NCBI GenBank assembly: GCA_900757485.1
Contig: CAAEOA010000298.1
Span: 1 to 11,105 of the forward strand
Reading direction: 5' to 3'
Source of the DNA: Oscillospiraceae bacterium
Lineage (GTDB): Bacteria > Bacillota > Clostridia > Oscillospirales > Ruminococcaceae
DNA: 11,105 nucleotides
Shown: positions 1 through 5,890 of the stretch, piece by piece
Numbering within the stretch: position 1 is the stretch's first letter
Layout of the letters: every line of letters begins with the position of its first letter
Program-made: the position numbers and the translations under genes
Notes under the pieces: generated by a model
Told to the model about the DNA's origin: nothing
The model's input: only the letters and a program-made list of their open reading frames with translations
Databases searched by the model: none

Positions 1-1560
1 AAGAATGGCATCCATATCCTGCTCCGGAGCAGTAATCGGCTGCAATCCATAGGTATTTACCAAAGTCTTTACAACTGTCTCCGACATAAATGCCGGCATT
101 GTCGGACCGAGGTACATGTTCTTGATTCCGAGTGAAAGTAATGTCAGCAAAATACAAACGGCTTTTTGTTCATACCAGGAAAGAACTAATGTCAGCGGAA
201 GGTCATTCACCGTGCAATCAAAAGCGTCTGCCAATGCCAGCGCCACTTTTATTGCACTATATGCGTCATTGCACTGTCCCATATCTAAAATACGCGGCAA
301 ACCGTTAATTTCACCTAAATCAAGATCATTAAACCGATATTTTCCGCAAGCTAAAGTCAATACCAAAGTATCCATTGGTGTTTGTTTCACAAAATCTGTA
401 TAATAATTTCTGCCCGGATGTGCGCCGTCACAGCCTCCTACCAGAAAAATATGCTTCACCGCCCCGTCTTTAATGGCATCAATAATTTTGCCTGCATTTG
501 CCAAAACCGTACCGTGTGCAAAGCCGGTTGTAAGCATATGTCCTCCGTTAATACCGCTCATGCTTCGGTCATGTTCATACCCGCCTAGCTCCAGAGACTG
601 TTCTATGAGAGGAGTAAAATCCTTATATCCGTTTTCATCTGCGGTGATGTGCCGCAAACCCTCGTACCCTACCACAGAAGTCGTATAAATGCGATCTTGA
701 TAACTAGGACGCTGCGGCATCAAACAGTTAGTAGTAAACAAAACAGGAGCAGGGATATCCTCAAATTCCTTTTGCTGGCTTTGCCAAGCTGTACCGAAGT
801 TGCCGGCTAAATGAGAATATTTCTTTAATCCCGGATAGCCGTGCGCCGGCAGCATTTCACTATGGGTGTAAATATTAATATTTTTATCGTTTGTCTGCTC
901 TAACAGCTGGGATAAGTCCTTTAAATCATGTCCCGAAATAACAATAAAAGGACCTTTTTTTATATCTACATTTACACGGGTAGGAACCGGTGTGCCAAAA
1001 GAGCCGGTATTTGCCTGATCTAAAAGTTCCATACACCTCAAATTGACCTGACCGAATTCCATAATTAACGCAAGCCATTCTTCCACTGTGTGCTCTTGAT
1101 TAACGGCGCAAAGCCCTTTATAAAACCAATGTGTTACGGTACTGTCATCATATCCTAAATTCATGGCATGGTGTGCATACGCCGCCATTCCCTTCATTCC
1201 AAACAAAAGCGTAGATCGCAGAGAAACAATGTCCGTTTCTCCTTTCCACAGCTCTACCAAATCGATCTCACTGCCTCCTATGGAATTTCGTTCATTAATA
1301 ACACGATTAATAAACTCTTTAATAGAATGATTATCAAAGTTAACATTCGTCAACGTTGTGAACAAACCATCAATGATTAACCGAGTGGCAGTTTTGGTAT
1401 ACTTTTTTCTTTCTTCGGCTGCTTGAGCCAATCGTATTAACTCATATACCAAGTCATCTTGTAAATTTGCGGTTTCAGGTTGTTTGCCACACACACCTGT
1501 GCGCACACACCCTTTATTCCCTGCCGTCTGCTGACACTGAAAACAAAACATATTTGACAT
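1..1560 (-). CDS. hcp: Hybrid cluster protein (hydroxylamine reductase), C-terminus cut by window edge
   Basis: Hcp is a cytoplasmic Fe-S-O enzyme of anaerobes that reduces hydroxylamine in vitro and acts as a nitric oxide reductase/protein-S-nitrosylase in nitrosative stress. I read 520 uninterrupted codons from ATG at 1560 to the window edge; family members are about 540-550 residues, and the sequence already reaches the typical terminal segment (EQDMDAIL), so only a few residues should be missing. The N-terminal cubane cysteines are C6, C9, C18 and C24 (spacing 2-8-5, as in the Desulfovibrio class rather than the E. coli class). All expected hybrid-cluster ligands are visible: H211 (GHD), E235 (THSEMLP), C279 (TTNCLMP), C377 (VGGCDG, the persulfide position), C405 (LACGKYR), C430 (MGQCND), E464 and K466 (WYEQK). 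The protein should be fully active. A purine-rich GAGAGAGG ribosome site (1574-1581) lies 13 bases upstream, slightly far. It is divergent from pnuC. Family identification is very secure; physiological role is from family knowledge. Confidence 0.97.
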   Translation of the reverse strand, partial: MSNMFCFQCQQTAGNKGCVRTGVCGKQPETANLQDDLVYELIRLAQAAEERKKYTKTATRLIIDGLFTTLTNVNFDNHSIKEFINRVINERNSIGGSEIDLVELWKGETDIVSLRSTLLFGMKGMAAYAHHAMNLGYDDSTVTHWFYKGLCAVNQEHTVEEWLALIMEFGQVNLRCMELLDQANTGSFGTPVPTRVNVDIKKGPFIVISGHDLKDLSQLLEQTNDKNINIYTHSEMLPAHGYPGLKKYSHLAGNFGTAWQSQQKEFEDIPAPVLFTTNCLMPQRPSYQDRIYTTSVVGYEGLRHITADENGYKDFTPLIEQSLELGGYEHDRSMSGINGGHMLTTGFAHGTVLANAGKIIDAIKDGAVKHIFLVGGCDGAHPGRNYYTDFVKQTPMDTLVLTLACGKYRFNDLDLGEINGLPRILDMGQCNDAYSAIKVALALADAFDCTVNDLPLTLVLSWYEQKAVCILLTLLSLGIKNMYLGPTMPAFMSETVVKTLVNTYGLQPITAPEQDMDAIL

Positions 1561-1695
1561 AATACTCAACAATCCTCTCTCAACTTAATCTGATATTTCC
1601 CATTTTTGTTTACACGCCAAACACAAAGAACAAAACATAAAAATGCTATTTTGCTAATTGCTGTCGATTAATCATATTATTTTCCAGCTCTCTTT

Positions 1696-1728
1696 TTTAT
1701 ACCACAGTAATATGATTCATTTTATGAA
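1696..1728 (-). promoter_or_regulatory. Candidate hcp promoter with overlapping palindrome
   Basis: On the minus strand TGG-TATAAA (TATAAA at 1696-1701) forms an extended -10 box about 135 bases upstream of hcp. No good -35 hexamer sits at the proper distance. In its place is the inverted repeat TTCATTTTATGAA (1716-1728), which could be an activator or repressor site. The -10 call is moderate; the function of the palindrome is inference. Confidence 0.45.
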
Positions 1729-1777
1729 AATGTTGTTCATTCTATCACAGCTCTTAAATATTCATTGCGTTTTGATA

Positions 1778-1806
1778 TTGACTTACCGATTTTTTTATAG
1801 TATACT
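1778..1806 (+). promoter_or_regulatory. pnuC promoter (sigma-A type)
   Basis: TTGACT (1778-1783), a 17-base spacer and TATACT (1801-1806) make a near-consensus vegetative promoter. Transcription should begin near 1813, leaving a leader of about 119 bases before pnuC, which fits the structured leader described next. Confidence 0.8.
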
Positions 1807-1812
1807 GATTAA

Positions 1813-1922
1813 GCAATTAAAATAATAAACAACTGCCACCGGGTAGTTTATGCCAAAAGCATTCGTACGCACATCGTTAGGTCTTAGAAGATGTGCAGAG
1901 CGGGTGCTTGTTTTTTTGGAGG
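1813..1922 (+). promoter_or_regulatory. Structured pnuC leader: candidate riboswitch/attenuator of unassigned class
   Basis: The pnuC 5' leader folds by eye into a 7-bp hairpin (1831-1837 with 1842-1848, loop ACCG). An alternative stem pairs ATAAAC 1825-1830 with GTTTAT 1846-1851. A small AUGC/GCAU hairpin follows (1850-1853 with 1859-1862), whose 3' arm is also the 5' base of the downstream terminator stem, so the two are mutually exclusive. Loop bases CACC (1837-1840) can also pair with GGUG (1903-1906) in the terminator's 3' arm. The leader ends in a U-tract directly joined to the GGAGG ribosome site (1918-1922). Competing stems before a terminator and a transporter gene are the hallmark of ligand- or protein-controlled attenuation. 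NAD+-II (pnuC motif) riboswitches are a known precedent for pnuC genes, but I cannot match this leader to that consensus from memory. It lacks TPP, FMN and T-box signatures. Confidence 0.6.
1859..1917 (+). terminator. Intrinsic terminator inside the pnuC leader
   Basis: Outer stem 1859-1866 pairs with 1900-1907 (8 bp including G-U pairs); inner stem GCACATC 1869-1875 pairs perfectly with GATGTGC 1890-1896, enclosing a 14-base loop. The U-tract TTGTTTTTTT (1908-1917) follows at once, and the pnuC ribosome site begins at 1918. A terminator placed here would end most transcripts before pnuC unless the stem is disrupted. Confidence 0.72.
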
Positions 1923-1931
1923 TTAAGCCAA

Positions 1932-2639
1932 ATGAAAATGCACAATCCTTTTCGCAATTTATCTAAATTTGAATGGAGCCTATGGATTGCTTCTCTCATT
2001 GTTGTATCGAGCACTTTTTTTCTTGCCGGCGATTTTAACATTTTAACGCTGATTGCCTCGCTGATCGGAGTAACAGCGTTGATATTTATAGCCAAAGGTG
2101 ACTTAACCGGTCAGGTACTAACGGTAGTATTCAGCCTGTTTTACGCTGTCATTTCGCTGCAATTTCGATATTACGGAGAAATGATTACCTATCTTGGAAT
2201 GACTGCACCGATTGCAATTTTATCGGTAATTTCATGGTTAAAACATCCTTATCGGGGCGCGGCAGAAGTCAAGGTGCATTACCTCACCCGAAAACAAACA
2301 TTATTGATGATAATACTGACAATCGCGGTTACTTTTGGATTTTACTTTATTCTTGCCGCATTTCATACTGCAAATTTGATGATCAGTACCATATCGATCG
2401 CCACCAGCTTTTCAGCATCCTATTTAATGCTGTTTCGCAGTCCGGCATATGCACTTGCATATGCGGCTAATGATGTTGTTCTGATTACCCTGTGGATTTT
2501 AGCCACCATTGACAGTTTATCCTATCTTCCGATGGTAATCTGCTTTTTGATGTTTTTCATCAACGATGTATATGGTTTTATCAACTGGATGAAAATCAGA
2601 AAAAAGCAAGCTCTTTCCGATGCAGTATCTATGTCATAA
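1932..2639 (+). CDS. pnuC: PnuC-family nicotinamide riboside transporter
   Basis: PnuC proteins are seven-helix (SWEET-like) facilitators that take up nicotinamide riboside for NAD+ synthesis, with metabolic trapping by a riboside kinase. The 235-residue product is almost entirely hydrophobic, with helices roughly at 16-33, 36-55, 58-77, 84-103, 124-144, 147-168 and 180-215. Typical Firmicutes PnuC segments are visible: LTLIASLIGVTALIF (38-52), YYGEMITYLGMTAPIA (80-95), SWLKHPY (101-107), ALAYAANDVVLI (174-185) and LPMVICFLMFFINDVYGF (199-216). I start at ATG 1932 because GGAGG at 1918-1922 lies 9 bases upstream; an in-frame ATG at 1893 falls within the terminator hairpin and has no ribosome site. 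Monocistronic, with its own promoter, leader and terminator. Relatives PnuT (thiamine) and PnuX (riboflavin) share the fold, so the substrate rests on similarity and the absence of TPP/FMN elements. Confidence 0.92.
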   Translation: MKMHNPFRNLSKFEWSLWIASLIVVSSTFFLAGDFNILTLIASLIGVTALIFIAKGDLTGQVLTVVFSLFYAVISLQFRYYGEMITYLGMTAPIAILSVISWLKHPYRGAAEVKVHYLTRKQTLLMIILTIAVTFGFYFILAAFHTANLMISTISIATSFSASYLMLFRSPAYALAYAANDVVLITLWILATIDSLSYLPMVICFLMFFINDVYGFINWMKIRKKQALSDAVSMS

Positions 2640-2646
2640 CAAGAAA

Positions 2647-2695
2647 AAGCAGCTGTCATTCGAATAATAAAAATTCGAATGGCAGCTGCTTGTTT
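2647..2695. terminator. Bidirectional intrinsic terminator between pnuC and the ABC operon
   Basis: A 19-base arm (2647-2665) pairs with 2673-2691 (one G-U pair) around a 7-base AT loop. TTGTTT follows on the plus strand and CTTTTTC on the minus strand, so it can end both pnuC and the convergent ABC operon, whose last stop codon is only 8 bases away. Confidence 0.92.
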
Positions 2696-2698
2696 AAG

Positions 2699-3493
2699 CT
2701 ATGCCAACAGCATTCTGTCATTAGCAAATTCGCCGTTGCTTGCTTTTTCAAATAGCGCAAGCAAATCAGACACTTGCAGATTCTTCTTTTCTTCGCCCGA
2801 AATATCATAGATAATTTTACCGTTATACATCATGATCAAGCGATTGCCAAGACGAATCGCATCCTTCATATTATGAGTAATCATCAATGTGGTAATATTA
2901 CCCTCTCTCACCAATTCATCGGTAATTTTTAACACCTTTGCAGCAGTCTGAGGATCCAGTGCCGCGGTATGCTCATCCAGCAGCAACAGCTTCGGATTCT
3001 GCATCGTTGCCATCAGCAAGGTTATGGCTTGACGCTGACCGCCGGACAACAGACCGACTTTTGAGGTAAGTCGGTTCTCAAGTCCCAAATCAAGCATTTT
3101 GAGCAGTTCTTTAAACTGTTCCTTTTCTTTTTTGGTTACTCCGTTTCGAAGAGTTCTGGGCTTTCCTCGTCGGGCAGCAAGAGCAAGATTTTCTTCAATT
3201 TCCATATCGGCGGCAGTACCCGTCATCGGATCCTGAAAAACGCGGCCGAGAAATTTTGCACGTTTATGCTCAGGCAGTTTTGTCACATCGACTCCGTCAA
3301 TGGTTATCGTTCCGCAATCGACCGGATAAACGCCGGTAATCATATTGAGAATCGTAGACTTTCCTGCACCGTTTCCTCCTATTACAGTAACAAAATCTCC
3401 TTTATTCAACGTAAGGTCGATACCGTTAAGTGCCTTCTTTTCGTTTATCGTTCCCGGATTAAAAGTCTTGTAAACTCCTTTGATCTCAAGCAT
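2699..3493 (-). CDS. ABC transporter ATP-binding protein of a TrpXYZ-like uptake system
   Basis: The 264-residue ATPase powers uptake together with the two upstream genes. Motifs in order: Walker A GGNGAGKST (39-47), Q-loop FQDP (86-89), ABC signature LSGGQRQ (149-155), Walker B LLLLDEH (169-175) and H-loop THN (206-208); all are intact. The D-loop region reads AALD (177-180). This LDEHTAALD form is typical of ATPases paired with ABC_sub_bind lipoproteins. The start is ATG 3493: AGGAGG lies 9 bases upstream, whereas an in-frame GTG at 3502 directly abuts it. The start overlaps the permease stop by 8 bases (ATGCTTGA), implying translational coupling. Last gene of the operon, ended by the strong hairpin just downstream. 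The substrate is not shown by the sequence. Confidence 0.93.
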   Translation of the reverse strand: MLEIKGVYKTFNPGTINEKKALNGIDLTLNKGDFVTVIGGNGAGKSTILNMITGVYPVDCGTITIDGVDVTKLPEHKRAKFLGRVFQDPMTGTAADMEIEENLALAARRGKPRTLRNGVTKKEKEQFKELLKMLDLGLENRLTSKVGLLSGGQRQAITLLMATMQNPKLLLLDEHTAALDPQTAAKVLKITDELVREGNITTLMITHNMKDAIRLGNRLIMMYNGKIIYDISGEEKKNLQVSDLLALFEKASNGEFANDRMLLA

Positions 3494-4406
3494 TTGCGGC
3501 ACCCTCCTCTCGATCTGCTTTCATACGCTTCGGCGCAATTTTGGTTTTCCAGTAAGGGATGCCAAGGAACAGCGCAACAACCAAAGCAGAGAACATCTTA
3601 AGATCATTTGCATTCAAGCCCAGCTTCAGAACTGCGGCAATCACAACATAATAAATCACCGCGCCGATAACAGCCGAAAGCAAACGCAATGCAAAATTTT
3701 TAAATATTTTTGCAAAAATAACTTCGCCGATGATAACCGCCGCAAGTCCGATTACAATGGCGCCGCGCCCCATATTGATATCTGCATTTCCGTTGAACTG
3801 AGCCAGCAATCCGCCGGACACAGCAACAATACCGTTAGAAAGAACAAAACCGATAATCTTACGGGTATTGGTATTAATACCGTTGGCTCTTGACATCGCC
3901 TGATTGCATCCGGTCGCACGAATGGAATGTCCCAATTCGGTGCCAAAAAACCAATAAAGGATGGCAATCAAGACAAGGTTAAAAATAATACACACTGCTA
4001 TCGTTCCCGGAAGTCCATCCGTTCTCGAAGATACAATAAGATCATAGTTGCGCCAACTAATCGGCGTATTGGCTTTTCCGCTCATAATTCTGAGATTGAC
4101 CGAATACAAAGCAAGCTGTGTCAAAATTCCGGCAAGAATTGCAGGAATTCCGAATTTAGTATGTAATATACCGGTTACTAATCCGGCAAGACATCCTGCG
4201 AGAAATGCAATCAACATTGCAAGGTAAATATTCATACCTCCGGTTGTAAGTACGACCAACACCGCACCGCCCGTTCCAAATGAACCGTCTACCGTAAGAT
4301 CTGCAAGGTCGAGTATTTTATAAGTGATATATACACCGATCGCCATAATGCCCCATATCATTCCCTGAGCAATCGGCGACGGCAGTGATTGTAGAAACTC
4401 TAACAT
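3486..4406 (-). CDS. ABC transporter permease (BPD_transp_2-type, TrpY-like)
   Basis: A 306-residue, highly hydrophobic membrane protein with about eight or nine helices, related to branched-chain-amino-acid-type permeases. The N-terminal pattern GVYITYKILDLADLTVDGSF matches permeases that partner ABC_sub_bind lipoproteins, such as predicted tryptophan systems of Firmicutes. It should form the membrane channel with the ATPase downstream. ATG 4406 gives the usual N-terminus for the family. Its ribosome site is unclear: AAAGGA lies about 13 bases upstream, GGTGG 6 bases upstream, and a TTG at 4412 is a possible alternative. A longer in-frame start at 4436 lacks a good ribosome site. A 191-base gap with stem-loops separates it from the binding-protein gene. 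The class is secure; the substrate (aromatic amino acid or other) is not. Confidence 0.9.
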   Translation of the reverse strand: MLEFLQSLPSPIAQGMIWGIMAIGVYITYKILDLADLTVDGSFGTGGAVLVVLTTGGMNIYLAMLIAFLAGCLAGLVTGILHTKFGIPAILAGILTQLALYSVNLRIMSGKANTPISWRNYDLIVSSRTDGLPGTIAVCIIFNLVLIAILYWFFGTELGHSIRATGCNQAMSRANGINTNTRKIIGFVLSNGIVAVSGGLLAQFNGNADINMGRGAIVIGLAAVIIGEVIFAKIFKNFALRLLSAVIGAVIYYVVIAAVLKLGLNANDLKMFSALVVALFLGIPYWKTKIAPKRMKADREEGAANA

Positions 4407-4436
4407 AATCAACCACCATTCCTTTCTGAATTTCAT

Positions 4437-4463
4437 AAGGCACTGCGCAGAGCACAATGCCTT
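4437..4463 (-). promoter_or_regulatory. Stem-loop just upstream of the permease gene
   Basis: AAGGCACTG (4437-4445) pairs with CAATGCCTT (4455-4463) over 9 bp (one G-U) with a 9-base loop. It lies 31 bases before the permease start in the operon gap. It may protect the 5' end of the downstream mRNA after terminator read-through or processing; the function is inferred. Confidence 0.45.
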
Positions 4464-4498
4464 GCCCTAATAAAAAGGGAAAAGAGAAACATTGAAAT

Positions 4499-4519
4499 CA
4501 AGAAAAATACGTTTTCTTG
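4499..4519 (-). promoter_or_regulatory. Second stem-loop in the operon gap
   Basis: CAAGAAAA (4499-4506) and TTTTCTTG (4512-4519) form a perfect 8-bp, AT-rich inverted repeat with a 5-base loop, between the internal terminator and the permease. It has no run of U after it, so it is not a terminator by itself. Confidence 0.35.
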
Positions 4520-4540
4520 CTATTGTTCCGTAAAGACACT

Positions 4541-4575
4541 AAAAAAGCGATAAGGATTCGCTTATCGCTTTTTTT
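4541..4575 (-). terminator. Internal operon terminator after the substrate-binding protein gene
   Basis: A14-base arm (4541-4554) pairs perfectly with 4561-4574 around GATTCG; the stem core is GCGATAAG/CTTATCGC flanked by A- and T-runs. On the minus strand it ends in TTTTTT, 23 bases after the lipoprotein stop codon. Partial read-through would lower permease and ATPase expression relative to the binding protein, the usual stoichiometry for lipoprotein-dependent importers. Confidence 0.85.
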
Positions 4576-4597
4576 ATTTATTTGTCAGACATGATGA

Positions 4598-5569
4598 TTA
4601 TTCTGCGGAAATAGCTTCATACCCGTCCGGAATAGTAATTCCGATTGTTTGACAGCGATCTGCCATGTATTTTTTGGTCAGATTCTTTGCATATTCGATT
4701 TCCATTTCAGCAGGATCTGCGCCTTCAGCAAGAATCTGATATGCCATCTCACCGGCTTTATATCCGATATCGTAATAGCTGATAGACAGAGTAGCTACAC
4801 CGGCTTTTTTGCATATTCCCTCTTCGCCGGCGATTAACGGAATCTTTGCGGGTTCCAGAACGTTATTAATAGCCGGACCGTTAGAAGCAACCGTATTATC
4901 TGTCGGAGCAAATATAACGTCACACTCGGAAGCCGCCTGCTGTGTAACCGCTGTAACATCATTTGTATCAACAAACGTATATTCCTTACAGGTAAGCCCA
5001 AGTTCTTTCAGACTTGCCTGAATTACAGTTGACTGATACTTTGAATTCGGCTCTGCAGAACAATAAAGAATACCCACTGTCTTAGCGCTGGGAACAAGCT
5101 CTTTAATCATCTTAGCTTGTTCATTAAGCGGAGCAAGATCGGCAGTACCTGTTACATTAAATCCGGTTTTTCCCGTCCAATCGCTGATATCCAATGCGGT
5201 GGCATAATCTGTGATAGATGTAGCTACAATCGGAATGTCAGCCGTCGCCTGAGCTGCAGCGCTGAGAGCACCGGTAGCATTTGCCATAATCAAATCAACC
5301 TTATCCGAAACAAACTTAGAACAAATCGTCGTACAATTTGTAGGTTCGCCGGAAGCATTCTGCTCGTCAAATTCCACTTTGTCGCCTAATTTATCCTTTA
5401 AAGCCTGTTTAAATCCTTTGGTAGCAGCGTCAAGCGCTTCATGCTGAACAAGCTGACAGATGCCCACTGTATAAATATCGTCCTTTTTTTCTCCGCAGCC
5501 GGAAAAGCAAAGAACTACCATGGAAAGTGCAAGGATAAAGCACGGAACTCGCTTAAACATTTTTTTCAT
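4598..5569 (-). CDS. ABC transporter substrate-binding lipoprotein (ABC_sub_bind family, TrpX-like)
   Basis: The 323-residue protein begins with a lipoprotein signal (KKMFKR, then a hydrophobic core) and a lipobox FSGC, so cleavage should leave lipidated Cys25 on the membrane outer face. The mature part is a periplasmic-binding-protein fold: strand-rich YTVGICQLVQHEALDAA at the start, a QNASGEP segment, and AKTVGILYCSAEPNS marking the second lobe, as in PF04392 proteins. It captures a small ligand and delivers it to the permease encoded next. ATG 5569 is preferred because AAGGGGAG lies 7 bases upstream; an upstream in-frame TTG (5587) overlaps that site. First gene of the operon, from a consensus promoter. 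Members are often called tryptophan-binding (TrpX) because of upstream T-boxes elsewhere; here no T-box fits in the roughly 55-base leader, so tryptophan is not supported. Confidence 0.92.
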   Translation of the reverse strand: MKKMFKRVPCFILALSMVVLCFSGCGEKKDDIYTVGICQLVQHEALDAATKGFKQALKDKLGDKVEFDEQNASGEPTNCTTICSKFVSDKVDLIMANATGALSAAAQATADIPIVATSITDYATALDISDWTGKTGFNVTGTADLAPLNEQAKMIKELVPSAKTVGILYCSAEPNSKYQSTVIQASLKELGLTCKEYTFVDTNDVTAVTQQAASECDVIFAPTDNTVASNGPAINNVLEPAKIPLIAGEEGICKKAGVATLSISYYDIGYKAGEMAYQILAEGADPAEMEIEYAKNLTKKYMADRCQTIGITIPDGYEAISAE

Positions 5570-5595
5570 TGTTTTTCTCCCCTTCAATTTGTCAT

Positions 5596-5620
5596 AAATG
5601 TTTTATCGCTTTAAACATTT
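5596..5620 (-). promoter_or_regulatory. Inverted repeat in the leader of the ABC operon
   Basis: AAATGTTT (5596-5603) and AAACATTT (5613-5620) are perfect inverted 8-mers separated by 9 bases. They lie just downstream of the predicted transcription start (about 5625) and before the ribosome site. This could be an mRNA hairpin or a repressor operator; the sequence alone does not decide. Confidence 0.4.
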
Positions 5621-5631
5621 AAATTGCTAAT

Positions 5632-5660
5632 ATTATACATCAGATAAAGCATGATGTCAA
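5632..5660 (-). promoter_or_regulatory. Promoter of the ABC transporter operon
   Basis: TTGACA (5655-5660 on the minus strand), a 17-base spacer and TATAAT (5632-5637) match the sigma-A consensus perfectly. The start near 5625 gives a short leader, too short for a T-box. Confidence 0.9.
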
Positions 5661-5890
5661 TACATTTTAGGGAAAAAGAAAGGAGCATATACCTCTCACA
5701 ATCAAATTTTTTCTTGCAAAGCAAAATCTATTGAAAGACTATATGATCTGATACGAAACAGAGCAATACAAGTTTCATAATAAAAAATAGTCAGATTAAA
5801 AGAATCCAAAGTATATTTTTTGTTATTTCGCGACGGATTTGCTTTGCAACTCCTACTTCATAATAAAAATACTGAAACAAATCATATCTT
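5661..5890. other. AT-rich spacer with a short imperfect direct repeat, no gene seen
   Basis: Together with the operon promoter this makes a roughly 320-base gene-free stretch. No convincing small ORF, RNA or terminator was seen on either strand. The only pattern is TTCATAATAAAAA occurring at 5774-5786 and 5857-5869, 83 bases apart, with a GCAA eleven or so bases before each copy. No clear terminator follows the bile salt hydrolase stop at 5891. Confidence 0.5.

Noticed and set aside
116..1380. Plus-strand ORFs of 68-95 codons
   Set aside because: They lie antisense to the continuous, motif-complete hcp frame.
1607..1623. TGTTT-N7-AAACA before hcp as a second copy of the Crp/Fnr operator
   Set aside because: Length is 17, not 16, and the half-sites differ from TGTTGGA; too weak to claim a shared operator.
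1831..1848. ZTP (pfl) riboswitch, because of GCCACCGGG
   Set aside because: Only a short resemblance to the 3' element; the required 5' GACUGG-type element is absent and the transcript start leaves little room for it.
1893..1931. ATG at 1893 as pnuC start
   Set aside because: It lies in the 3' arm of the leader terminator with no ribosome site, and the family N-terminus fits ATG 1932.
5570..5587. TTG start at 5587 for the substrate-binding protein
   Set aside because: It overlaps the AAGGGGAG ribosome site and spoils the normal lipoprotein signal peptide that begins at ATG 5569.
5588..5660. T-box leader upstream of the TrpX-like gene
   Set aside because: The predicted leader is about 55 bases, with no specifier loop or T-box sequence.
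5675..5700. AAAGGAG-like ribosome site on the plus strand
   Set aside because: No start codon with a sustained reading frame follows at a usable distance.
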